A stretch of DNA of 64,000 nt from DASSUW01 sp963789005 (GTDB lineage Bacteria > Actinomycetota > Thermoleophilia > Solirubrobacterales > Solirubrobacteraceae): NCBI GenBank assembly GCA_963789005.1, contig CAWBIZ010000015.1, forward strand, positions 702,038 through 766,037, given 5' to 3'. Made by a program: the position numbers and the translations under genes. Below the pieces are notes generated by a model. The model was given only the letters and a program-made list of their open reading frames with translations, was not told where the DNA came from and made no database searches. Of the stretch, positions 24,033 to 31,937 are shown in pieces (positions within the stretch are counted from its first letter, which is position 1; each line of letters opens with the position of its first letter).

Positions 24033-25469
24033 ATGCGGACCACCTCCCTTGATCTCCGCCGCGAGCGGGGCTTCACGCTCATCGAGGTGGTCGCCGCCAC
24101 CTTCATCCTCCTGGTCGGCGTGATGGCGACCGCCGCGCTGCTCAACGCCTCCTCGCGCGCGAACGCCACCAACCGCCAGCGCGACGCCGCGACGAACGTC
24201 GCCCGCGAGCTGGTCGAGGCCGCACGCTCGATCCCGTACGAGCGGGTGTCCGAGCCGGGCGTCAACACCGCCCTGCAGGCGATCCCCGGCCTCGAGGACG
24301 CGCCGGAGAGCGGCTACGTGCTCGTCCGCAACGACGTCAGGTACACGATCGACATCGACGTCTGCATCATGGACGACCCCAAGGACGGCGGCGGTCCGCG
24401 CACCGCGACCGAGACGTTCTGCGGGACCAGCGCCCCCGCCGGGACGGCGGATCGTAACCCGGAGGACTACAAGCGCGTCACCACGACCGTGAGCTGGCGC
24501 CGCGACGGCGTCGACCGGCAGGTCGTGCAGACCGGGATCATCAACAACCCCGGCTCCGCCAGCGGCCCGGCGATCCGGTCGATCATCCCGCGGACCAACG
24601 CGCTCCCGGTCACGGATCCGAGCAAGACCACCGTGGAGGTCGACATCACGACCTCGTCGAAGCCGACGGCCATCAACTGGCTGCTCGACGGCACGGTCAA
24701 GCAGCCGCCGCCCGTCCAGCTCGGCGCCTCGGGCCTGATCTGGATGTTCACCTGGGACATCGGGCCGGTCGACACCGGCACGCTCGACGGCCCGTACATC
24801 CTCTCGGCCGAGGCGTTCAACCAGTACGGCGTGTCAGGCCCTGGTCGCCAGGAGACGGTCATCCTCAACCGCCGCCGGCCGTTCGCGCCGCGCCGCGTCA
24901 CCGGTGGCCGCACGATCTTCGGAACCGTCGAGATCGAGTGGGACGCGAACTCCGAGCGCGACATCATCGGCTACGAGGTCCGCCGGCTCGACGGGAGCGG
25001 CGAGACGGTCGTCTGCTCCCTCGCCGACCAGGGGCTCGACACGAGCTGCGTCGACGCCGCGCCGCCGGCAGCCGACCCGCTGCAGTACGTCGTCTACGCC
25101 TACGACCGTGATTCGGCGGGCGCCTCGCGCCAGGGCGACGTGTCCGCGATCCGCACGGTGAGCGCCGGCAACCAGGCGCCGTACGCACCGACCGGGCTGG
25201 CGGCCACCCAGGAAGCCGACGGGTCCGTGACGCTGACGTGGTCGCGCCCGGCGCCGGACGATCCGGACGGCGCGCCCGACGGCATTGAGTTCTACCGGAT
25301 CTACCGCGACGGCCAGGCGCTCTCCAACCGCTACGACCGCTGGTTCGACAACGCGGCGACCGTCACATGGCAGGACACCGAGACCAACGGCCTCGACCAC
25401 ACCTACTCGGTGACGGCGGTCGACACGCAGTACCTGGAATCGACGTTCGCCGGCCCGGTGACCGAATGA
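24033..25469 (+). CDS. Minor prepilin with C-terminal fibronectin III-like domains
   Basis: 478 residues. Class III-type leader, cleavage Gly13|Phe14 (RERG|FTLIEVVAATFILLVG), Glu5 conserved. Residues about 45-175 form a pilin-like head with a cysteine pair (VCIMDD, TFCGTS). An Ig-like unit follows at about 185-275 (TVEVDITTSSKPTAINWLLDG), then two FN3-like units: about 280-370 (APRRVTGG, TVEIEWDANSERDIIGYEVRRLDG) and 380-478 (YAPTGLAATQEADGSVTLTW). Large minor pilins with FN3 modules are likely tip adhesins or display modules. The next pilin overlaps the stop (ATGA). Confidence 0.85.
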   Translation: MRTTSLDLRRERGFTLIEVVAATFILLVGVMATAALLNASSRANATNRQRDAATNVARELVEAARSIPYERVSEPGVNTALQAIPGLEDAPESGYVLVRNDVRYTIDIDVCIMDDPKDGGGPRTATETFCGTSAPAGTADRNPEDYKRVTTTVSWRRDGVDRQVVQTGIINNPGSASGPAIRSIIPRTNALPVTDPSKTTVEVDITTSSKPTAINWLLDGTVKQPPPVQLGASGLIWMFTWDIGPVDTGTLDGPYILSAEAFNQYGVSGPGRQETVILNRRRPFAPRRVTGGRTIFGTVEIEWDANSERDIIGYEVRRLDGSGETVVCSLADQGLDTSCVDAAPPAADPLQYVVYAYDRDSAGASRQGDVSAIRTVSAGNQAPYAPTGLAATQEADGSVTLTWSRPAPDDPDGAPDGIEFYRIYRDGQALSNRYDRWFDNAATVTWQDTETNGLDHTYSVTAVDTQYLESTFAGPVTE

Positions 25470-26440
25470 CGCGGCTGCGGGCCGAGTCCGGCTTCACGCT
25501 CGTCGAGGTGCTGGTCGCCTCGATCCTCTCGCTGGTCATCCTCGGGGCCACGCTGACCGCGTTCACAGGCCTCGTGCGCAAGCGGCAGCAGACGGAGCTC
25601 CAGAGCGAGGTGGAGACGAGCGCGCGCCAGGGCGTCGACCGCCTCGCCCGCCAGCTACGCAATCTCGCGAGCCCTGCGGACATCATCACGAGCACCACGA
25701 GCACCCAGCCCAAGTCGGTCGACCGCAACCTGCCGTACGACCTGATCTTCAAGGACATCGACGAGGTGAGGCCGCTGGGCTCCGCGAACAGCGCGAACGT
25801 CAGGCGTGTCCGCTACTGCTTGCAGACCTCTGGTGCCGTCCCCGGCGCCGGGTTCAACGCGTCATCGACCCGGGGCGTGCTCTGGATGCAGACGCAGACC
25901 TGGGTGACCGCGCTGCCGCCCGCAACGCCCGTGGCTGCCGACTGCCCGGGCGGCGGCTGGACGACGCAGCGCATCGTCGCCGACCACGTGACCAACGCCG
26001 CCGCGTCGCCGGCGCGGCCGGTCCTGCGCTACTCCGGGGATGGCGGCCTGGTGACCGACACCACCGATGCGGCGCGTGAGAAGATCTCGCGCGTCGAGGC
26101 GACGCTGGTAGTCGACGCCGATCCCCTGCGGCTGCCCGCGGCAACGCAGCTCACCAGCTCGGTGATGCTGCGCAACCAGAACCGCGCGCCGACCGCGAGC
26201 TTCACGTACCTGCTGGTCAACCCGAGCACCTGCACGGTGCAGCTCAACGGCTCCGCCTCGGAGGACCCGGAGAGCAAGCCGCTCGAGTACCACTGGTACG
26301 TCGACGACGTGCTCCAGACGCAGAAGGGCGTCGTCGTCCAGCTCGCCCTGGCAACGGGCATCCCCCACACCTACCGCCTCATGGTCTACGACCGCGCCCA
26401 GCTGCACGGCACATCCGCAACGGAGACACACACATGCTGA
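25466..26440 (+). CDS. Minor prepilin with C-terminal PKD-like domain
   Basis: 324 residues. Leader of 9 residues, cleavage Gly9|Phe10 (AESG|FTLVEVLVASILSLVI), Glu5 present, PilW/PulJ-like N-terminal region. The C-terminal 85 residues look like a PKD module (NRAPTASFTYLLV, VQLNGSASEDPESKPLEYHWYVDD, then a beta pattern ending IPHTYRLMVYD). Cys residues at CLQTSG, ADCPGG, STCTVQ and the C-terminal HTC suggest disulfides. ATG overlaps the previous stop; the next gene overlaps by 7 bases. Confidence 0.85.
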   Translation: MTRLRAESGFTLVEVLVASILSLVILGATLTAFTGLVRKRQQTELQSEVETSARQGVDRLARQLRNLASPADIITSTTSTQPKSVDRNLPYDLIFKDIDEVRPLGSANSANVRRVRYCLQTSGAVPGAGFNASSTRGVLWMQTQTWVTALPPATPVAADCPGGGWTTQRIVADHVTNAAASPARPVLRYSGDGGLVTDTTDAAREKISRVEATLVVDADPLRLPAATQLTSSVMLRNQNRAPTASFTYLLVNPSTCTVQLNGSASEDPESKPLEYHWYVDDVLQTQKGVVVQLALATGIPHTYRLMVYDRAQLHGTSATETHTC

Positions 26441-27630
26441 TCCGACGCCTGTCCGACGAGCGCGGAAGCACGCTCGTGACCGCGATGCTGGTGATGTTCG
26501 TGATGCTCGCGTTCAGCATGAGCGTCGCCACGCTCGTGGACACCGACCAGGCGGATACGCGCCGCGAGCGCGAGCGCGAGTCCTCGTTCAACGTGACCGA
26601 GGGCGCGCTGAACGCGCAGATCTACCAGCTCTCCACGCGCTGGCCGTCCGCGACGACAGCGGTCGCCTATCCGACGTCGTGCACGGTGTCCTCGGCCGCC
26701 GCCGACTGCCCCAACGGCACCGCGATGCAGAGCAACTTCACCACGGTCGACCACACGGGCACCGAGTGGGTGACGCAGGTGCGCGACAACGGCGGCGCCT
26801 CGCCGAACTACTGGAGCGACGACCTGCTGACGTCCCAGCCCACCTACGACGTCAACGACGACAACTTCCTCTGGGTGCGCGCATCGGGCGTCGTCAAGGG
26901 CCGCCCGCGGGTCCTGGTCGCCCTCGTCGAGGCCGAGAACGTCGCGCTCAACTTCCCGCGTGCCGCGCTCGTCTCGGGCCATTTCGAGACCTCCAACAAC
27001 GGCAACAAGGTCATCATCGACACGAACGGCACGGCGAACCAGTTCCCGTCGGGCGACATCATCGTGCGCTGCGTGCTGACCGCGCCGGGCTGCGCGCAGT
27101 ACGACGCCGGCAAGGGCCAGATCCAGCCCAACACGGTCAAGAGCGTCGTCGACCAGCCGCGCGCGGTCAGCGTCGAGGCGCTCGACCAGCTGCGCGAGCG
27201 GGCGCGCAGCGAGGGCAACTACTACGAGGGCTGCGCGCCCTCGCTCGCCGGCGACCAGCCGGGGGAGATGGTGTTCATGGAGAACGCCAACAACTGCCAG
27301 TACAACGGCAACAACGTCTACAACACGGTCGCCAAGCCCGGGTATGTGGTGATCGCGCGCGGCACGATCTCCAAGATCAACGGCACCGCGGACTTCCACG
27401 GGATCATCTACCACGCGAACCTGGACAACGTGTCCACCAACGTGATCAACCTGACCGGCAACGTCTCGATCCACGGGTCGATCGTGATCGACGGCCCGGC
27501 CGGCCTGTCGGCGGGCTCGAGCAAGGTGAACCTGGTCTACGACCCCAACGTGTTCAACGGCTTCAAGGCCTTCGGCACGGCGGGCATCGTGCAGAACACC
27601 TTCCGCGAGATCACGCCGACTGGGGCGTGA
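26434..27630 (+). CDS. PilX-like pilus assembly protein
   Basis: 398 residues. The N-terminus DERG|STLVTAMLVMFVMLAFSMSV has the PilX pattern: Gly before a hydrophobic helix but no Glu5. The long ectodomain is Asn/Thr-rich with five cysteines and a right-handed beta-type C-terminal stretch (GYVVIARGTISKINGTADFHG, IINLTGNVSIHGSIVID in shorter blocks), reminiscent of DUF7305-type pilus proteins. The third consecutive minor-pilin gene, it completes an operon 24033-27630 with overlapping starts. Confidence 0.8.
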   Translation: MLIRRLSDERGSTLVTAMLVMFVMLAFSMSVATLVDTDQADTRRERERESSFNVTEGALNAQIYQLSTRWPSATTAVAYPTSCTVSSAAADCPNGTAMQSNFTTVDHTGTEWVTQVRDNGGASPNYWSDDLLTSQPTYDVNDDNFLWVRASGVVKGRPRVLVALVEAENVALNFPRAALVSGHFETSNNGNKVIIDTNGTANQFPSGDIIVRCVLTAPGCAQYDAGKGQIQPNTVKSVVDQPRAVSVEALDQLRERARSEGNYYEGCAPSLAGDQPGEMVFMENANNCQYNGNNVYNTVAKPGYVVIARGTISKINGTADFHGIIYHANLDNVSTNVINLTGNVSIHGSIVIDGPAGLSAGSSKVNLVYDPNVFNGFKAFGTAGIVQNTFREITPTGA

Positions 27631-27635
27631 GCCCT

Positions 27636-27664
27636 CTCAAGGCGCCTCGCGGGCGCGCCGATAG
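27636..27664 (+). promoter_or_regulatory. Sigma-28-like promoter of pilM (CTCAAG-N15-GCCGATAG)
   Basis: CTCAAG (27636-27641) and GCCGATAG (27657-27664), 15 bases apart. The -10 box ends 7 bases before the pilM GTG at 27672, so the mRNA would be leaderless. Confidence 0.7.
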
Positions 27665-27671
27665 GACACAC

Positions 27672-28721
27672 GTGTTCAAGAAGCGCTCCTCCTCCCAGGC
27701 CGCGGTCGTCGGCCTCGACCTCGATCCCGGGCACATCGCCGCCGCCGAGGTCACCGTCAACGGTTCGCTGTGGCTCAAGCGCGGCGCCGTCGCCCCCCTC
27801 CGGCCGGGCATCCTGCGCGACGGCGAGGTCGCGGACGTCCCCGCGCTCGCCGAGGCCCTGAAGACGTTCTTCGCCGAGCATGACCTGCCGACGCGCGTGC
27901 GCCTTGGCATCGCCAACCAGCGGATCGTCGTCCGCACGCTCGACCTCCCGCCGATCGAGGACGAGAAGGCACTCGCCGCCGCCGTCAAGCTCCAGGCGCC
28001 CGACCACATTCCGATGCCGATGAACGAGGCCATCATCGACTGGCAGTCGCTCGGCACGGTGGCCGGCCCGTCGGGCGCGCCGCAGTCGCGCGTCGTTGTC
28101 GTGGCCGTGCGCCGCGAGATGGTCGACCGCCTCGTCGGCGCCACGCGCGAGGCAGGCCTGACACTCGAGGGCATCGACCTGTCGGCGTTCGGCATGGTGC
28201 GCGCGCTCGCCGGCGGCGCCCGCCGCGACGGCGCCACGCTCTACATCAGCGTCGGCGGTCTCACCAATGTCGCTGTCGCCAACGCCAGCGGCTGCCTGTT
28301 CACGCGCGCCGCCTCGGGTGGGCTGGACGCGATGGTCGACACGCTCGCCGAGCGCCGCGGCCTGACCGCCGAGCACGCCCGCCAGTGGCTCGGGCACGTC
28401 GGCCTGCACGCCCCGCTCGAGGGGATCCAGGGCGACGAGGACCTCGTGACCGCCGCCCGCACGGTGCTCGAGGAGGGCGTCCATCAGCTCGCCGACACCG
28501 TCCGCAACTCGCTCAACTTCTATCGCATGCAGGAGAGCGCCGAGCAGGTCGAGAGCGGCGTGGTCACCGGCGCCGCCGTGGCGATCCCCGGCTTCGTCGA
28601 GGCCCTCGCCGAGCAGCTCCGGCTGCCGCTCGAGGCCGGTGTCGTCGGCACGGTCGACGAGACGGCCGACACCAGTCGCCTGACCGTCGCCGCGGGCCTC
28701 GCCGTCGAAGAGATCTCCTAG
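27672..28721 (+). CDS. pilM: Type IV pilus assembly actin-like ATPase PilM
   Basis: 349 residues; the cytoplasmic ring protein that binds the N-terminus of PilN. Actin-fold cues: VVGLDLDPGHIAAAEV (phosphate 1), GATLYISVGGLTNVAVA (phosphate 2) and GVVTGAAVAIPGFVEALAEQL (adenosine loop). Family blocks VKLQAPDHIPMPMNEAIIDWQ and VVVVAVRREMVDRLV are clear. The GTG at 27672 gives MFKKRSSSQAAVVGLD; the open frame upstream is out-of-frame pilX. Confidence 0.95.
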   Translation: MFKKRSSSQAAVVGLDLDPGHIAAAEVTVNGSLWLKRGAVAPLRPGILRDGEVADVPALAEALKTFFAEHDLPTRVRLGIANQRIVVRTLDLPPIEDEKALAAAVKLQAPDHIPMPMNEAIIDWQSLGTVAGPSGAPQSRVVVVAVRREMVDRLVGATREAGLTLEGIDLSAFGMVRALAGGARRDGATLYISVGGLTNVAVANASGCLFTRAASGGLDAMVDTLAERRGLTAEHARQWLGHVGLHAPLEGIQGDEDLVTAARTVLEEGVHQLADTVRNSLNFYRMQESAEQVESGVVTGAAVAIPGFVEALAEQLRLPLEAGVVGTVDETADTSRLTVAAGLAVEEIS

Positions 28722-28748
28722 CGAGCGCCTAGAGGGGGAGTGCCAGCG

Positions 28749-29489
28749 ATGCTTGTCGCGGTCATGGGGGCCGTCTTCGGCTCGTTCCTCAACGTGGTGG
28801 CCTACCGGCTGCCGCGCGGCGAGTCGCTGTCGCGCCCCCGCTCGCGCTGCCCCGGCTGCGCGACGCCGATCCGGCCATACGACAACGTGCCGGTGCTCTC
28901 GTGGTTGGCGCTGCGCGGGCGCTGCCGCTCGTGCCGGACCCGCATCTCGGCGCGGTACCCGCTCGTCGAGGCCGGGACGGGGCTGCTGTGCGCGCTCGTG
29001 GTGCTGGCCAAGGGGCCGGACGAGGACGCGCTGCTCGGCCTCGTCCTGGTGCTGCTGCTGGTGCCGATCACGCTGATCGATCTCGACCACCGGATCATCC
29101 CCAACCGGCTCGTGCTGATCGGAGTCGTCACCGCGCCCGCGATCGTGGCGCTCACCCAACCCGACGCGCTGCTCGAGCACGCCGTCGCGGCCGTCGCCGC
29201 GGGCGGGTTCTTCCTCGTCGCGGTGCTCGCCTACCCGCGCGGGATGGGGGAGGGCGACGTCAAGCTCGCGTTCGTCCTCGGCCTCTTCCTGGGCCGCGAC
29301 GTGGGGCCTGCGCTGTTCGTCGCGCTGATCGCGGGGACCCTCGTGGGAGCCGCCGTGATCGCCCGCAAGGGCGTCGCCGAAGGTCGCAAGACCGCGGTCC
29401 CGTTCGGCCCGTTCCTCGCCCTCGGCGCCGTCGTGGCGCTGTTCGCGGGCGACGCGATGGTCGAGTGGTACCTCGGCACCTTCGCGTAG
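28749..29489 (+). CDS. pilD: Prepilin peptidase PilD
   Basis: 246 residues from ATG 28749 (SD AGAGGGGGAG 28730-28739); a GTG at 28740 is in frame but overlaps that SD. The enzyme cleaves prepilin leaders and N-methylates the new terminus. The N-terminal loop GSFLNVVAYRLPRGESL and a tetracysteine zinc site (CPGC ... CRSC) belong to the methylase half. Catalytic Asps are in LIDLDHRIIPN and GMGEGDVKL (GxGD). Seven to eight hydrophobic segments. It follows pilM by 27 bases. Confidence 0.93.
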   Translation: MLVAVMGAVFGSFLNVVAYRLPRGESLSRPRSRCPGCATPIRPYDNVPVLSWLALRGRCRSCRTRISARYPLVEAGTGLLCALVVLAKGPDEDALLGLVLVLLLVPITLIDLDHRIIPNRLVLIGVVTAPAIVALTQPDALLEHAVAAVAAGGFFLVAVLAYPRGMGEGDVKLAFVLGLFLGRDVGPALFVALIAGTLVGAAVIARKGVAEGRKTAVPFGPFLALGAVVALFAGDAMVEWYLGTFA

Positions 29490-29511
29490 GTTCCTGACCC
29501 CACCCTCACGC

Positions 29512-29540
29512 CTCAAGCGGTGCTCCGCGACTGCCGATAA
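29512..29540 (+). promoter_or_regulatory. Sigma-28-like promoter of pilNO operon (CTCAAG-N15-GCCGATAA)
   Basis: CTCAAG (29512-29517) and GCCGATAA (29533-29540) with a 15-base spacer. The box ends 10 bases before the pilN ATG. A half-palindrome TGACCCC (29495-29501) lies upstream, as at pilT and at 36112. Confidence 0.72.
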
Positions 29541-29550
29541 GTCGGGCGAG

Positions 29551-30354
29551 ATGAAGGCCATCAACCTGCTCCCCCCGGACCTGCGCGGCACGCCCAAGGC
29601 GTCGTCCAAGCCCACGGTCGCGGCTGAGGCGCCTGCGGGCATCGGCGCCTACGTCGTGCTCGGCGCGCTCGCCGCGTGCGTGTTGGCGCTCGCCGCGTAC
29701 GTGCTCACGACCAACACGGTCAAGGACCGCCAGGCGAAGCTGGAGGCGACCACCGCCCAGGCCGCCGCCACGACGCAACGCGTCGCCCAGCTCAAGCCGT
29801 ACGCCGACTTCCAGGCGATGGCCGAGACCCGCATCCAGACGGTGAAGGACCTCGCGTCCTCCCGCTTCGACTGGGAGCAGGCGATGCGCGACGTGTCGCG
29901 CGTCATCCCGGCCGACGTGACGCTCTCGTCGCTCACCGGCTCGATCTCGACCGGCACGGGAGGTGGCTCTAGCGTCCGTGCCGCGATCGCGGCGCCGGCG
30001 CTCGAGCTCAAGGGCTGCACGCGCGGACAGAAGCAGGTCGCCACGCTGCTGTCGCGGCTGCGCAACGTCGACGGCGTCACGCGCGTCAGCCTCGGCAAGT
30101 CGCTCAAGCCCGCCGTCGAGGCGACCGGCATCGCGACGTCGACCACCGAGGGGGCTTCCTGCGGCAAGGGCCGCCCGCCGGCGTTCGAGGTCGTCGCGTT
30201 CTTCGAGGGTTCCGAGGTCCCCGCCTCGGTGCAGGACGTGACGGTGCAGGCCGGCGCCACGCCGCCCGCCGCCGCGGGTACCGCGCCGGCCGACGGCGCC
30301 TCCGCCACTCCGACGCCGACCCCGACGGCGACGCCGCAGGGAGGCGGCTCCTGA
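29551..30354 (+). CDS. pilN: Type IV pilus alignment protein PilN
   Basis: 267 residues. It begins MKAINLLPPDLRG, the INLLP motif with which PilN docks into PilM. One membrane segment at about 31-53, a coiled coil (VKDRQAKLEATTAQAAATTQRVAQL), then the ferredoxin-like periplasmic-side domain with WEQAMRDVSRVIPADVTLSSL. The C-terminus is a Thr/Pro-rich tail (TPTPTPTATPQ). Translationally coupled to pilO. Confidence 0.92.
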   Translation: MKAINLLPPDLRGTPKASSKPTVAAEAPAGIGAYVVLGALAACVLALAAYVLTTNTVKDRQAKLEATTAQAAATTQRVAQLKPYADFQAMAETRIQTVKDLASSRFDWEQAMRDVSRVIPADVTLSSLTGSISTGTGGGSSVRAAIAAPALELKGCTRGQKQVATLLSRLRNVDGVTRVSLGKSLKPAVEATGIATSTTEGASCGKGRPPAFEVVAFFEGSEVPASVQDVTVQAGATPPAAAGTAPADGASATPTPTPTATPQGGGS

Positions 30355-31118
30355 TGACCCGCACCAACCAGATCCTGCTCGCCGTCGCGGCGGTGGCCGC
30401 GGCCGCCACGGCGTTCTTCTTCTTCGCTCTCGGGCCCCAGCGCGACAAGGTCGCGAAGCTGGACACCGACATCGCCAAGAAGAGCGCCGAGATCGAGGCC
30501 GCCAAGGGCCAGCTCGCCAGCTACGAGCAGGCGCGGGCCAGCTACAAGCGCAACTACGCCACGCTCGCCCGGCTCGGCAAGGCCGTGCCCGCCGACGACG
30601 ACGTTCGGTCGCTGCTCGTGCAGCTCGAGAGCGCCGCCGACCGCTCGGGCGTCGACTTCGAGAAGATCGAGCTCGGCGCCGGGGTCGGAGGGCCGACGGC
30701 CGCGCAGCCCGGGGCCGACGCCACGGCAACCAGTGCAACCGGACTCGCCCAGGCGCCCGGCGCCGTCCCGGTCGCGAACGGCGTGCTCTCCGCGATGCCC
30801 TTCAGCTTCGGGTTCAGCGGGAGCTACTTCGACCTCTCGTCATTCCTGGCGCGTCTCGAGCGCTTCGTGACCGTCAACAACCGCAACCTCGACGCGACCG
30901 GCCGGCTCCTGCGCCTCGAGAGCGTCGCGATCACGCCCGCCACGTCCGGCTTCCCGCGGATGCAGGCCCAGATCAACGCGGCCACCTACCTGGTGCCGCC
31001 GGTCGAGGCCGTCGCCGGTGCTCCGGCGCCGACGACGCCGCCCGCCGGCGACGCCACCCAGGCCTCCTCGGACGGCACGACCACGACCGCAAGCGCAACC
31101 TCCGGAGCCACGCAATGA
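30354..31118 (+). CDS. pilO: Type IV pilus alignment protein PilO
   Basis: 254 residues: a single N-terminal membrane helix (QILLAVAAVAAAATAFFFFA), a coiled coil at about 32-75 (DKVAKLDTDIAKKSAEIEAAKGQL), then the ferredoxin-like domain (LLVQLESAADRSGVDFEKI; PFSFGFSGSYFDLSSFLARLERFV). An Ala/Thr/Gly-rich insert near 105-135 and tail are unusual. ATG overlaps the pilN stop by one base. Confidence 0.9.
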   Translation: MTRTNQILLAVAAVAAAATAFFFFALGPQRDKVAKLDTDIAKKSAEIEAAKGQLASYEQARASYKRNYATLARLGKAVPADDDVRSLLVQLESAADRSGVDFEKIELGAGVGGPTAAQPGADATATSATGLAQAPGAVPVANGVLSAMPFSFGFSGSYFDLSSFLARLERFVTVNNRNLDATGRLLRLESVAITPATSGFPRMQAQINAATYLVPPVEAVAGAPAPTTPPAGDATQASSDGTTTTASATSGATQ

Positions 31119-31864
31119 CCGTCGTCACGAACACCTGGCAGCAGCTGGTGCGCCGCCGGCTCTGGCCGCTCGCCCTGCTGCTGGTCGCCGCGCTCGCGGC
31201 GGTGCCCTTCGTCCTCGCATCCGAGCCCGAGCCGCTCCCCGCGCCGGTCGTCTCGGCGCCGGCGGTGAGCGCCGACGACGAGGACGCGTTCGCCGAGCCG
31301 GTCGTGGCGAAGGCCGAGGCGACGGACCGCAGCCGCCGCCGGCGCGTGCTCGGGATCCGCAAGGACCCGTTCAAGCCCGCTCCGGTGAAGAAGGCGAAGG
31401 CCGCGACCACGACCACCACCACCACGACACCCGACCCGACGCCGACCACGGGCACCGCTCCCGGCTCGACGCCCGGCACCGGCGGCACCGGCTACACGCC
31501 GCCCGTCGCGCCCCCGGTGTCCGAGCCGAAGCCGAAGGCGCCTCCGGCCGGCTCGATCACGATCCGCTTCGGCGACGCCACCGGCGAGGATCTGCCGAAG
31601 GGCGTGCTCGAGAAGCTCGCGCCGCTGCCCGACGACGAGGAGGCGCTGATCGTCTACCTGGGTCTGAGCAAGGACGGCAAGCGGGCGAAGTTCCTCGTCG
31701 ACGCGTCGCTCACCCCGACCGGCGACGGCAGCTGCAAGCCGCACACGTACTCGTGCGAGACGATCGAGCTGCGCAAGGGCGAGACCGAGTTCTTCGATGT
31801 GGTCGACCCTGAGACGGGCGCGACGAGCGCGCAGTACCAGCTCGACCTGGTCGCGATCAACTAG
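31115..31864 (+). CDS. Pilus-operon membrane protein in PilP position
   Basis: 249 residues, ATG overlapping the pilO stop. A basic start, one membrane helix (LWPLALLLVAALAAVPFVLA), then a linker that includes the RKDPFKP motif typical of PilP-like and GspC-like proteins (KDPF). After a Thr/Pro repeat (TTTTTTTTP) comes a beta-rich domain of about 100 residues (SITIRFGDATGEDLPKGV ... ALIVYLGLSKDGKRAKFLVD) with a cysteine pair (GSCKPHTYSCE). No lipobox. The position after pilMNO suggests a PilP analogue in a cell without outer membrane. Confidence 0.75.
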   Translation: MTVVTNTWQQLVRRRLWPLALLLVAALAAVPFVLASEPEPLPAPVVSAPAVSADDEDAFAEPVVAKAEATDRSRRRRVLGIRKDPFKPAPVKKAKAATTTTTTTTPDPTPTTGTAPGSTPGTGGTGYTPPVAPPVSEPKPKAPPAGSITIRFGDATGEDLPKGVLEKLAPLPDDEEALIVYLGLSKDGKRAKFLVDASLTPTGDGSCKPHTYSCETIELRKGETEFFDVVDPETGATSAQYQLDLVAIN

Positions 31865-31877
31865 GGGTGCATGCCCG

Positions 31878-31915
31878 CTCCGCCGCGGCTCCCGCTCCGG
31901 GAGCCGCGGGCGGAG
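31878..31915 (+). terminator. Strong hairpin between pilus operon and aroC
   Basis: CTCCGCC-GCGGCTCCC (31878-31893) pairs with GGGAGCCGC-G-GGCGGAG (31899-31915), a 16-bp stem with one bulge. No T-run follows, but placement 14 bases after the last pilus gene suggests termination or insulation. Confidence 0.55.
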
Positions 31916-31924
31916 TGCGCTTCG

Positions 31925-31930
31925 TAGGAT
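31925..31930 (+). promoter_or_regulatory. -10 box (TAGGAT), leaderless aroC
   Basis: TAGGAT ends 7 bases before the aroC GTG at 31938. Confidence 0.5.
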
Positions 31931-31937
31931 CTTCGGC

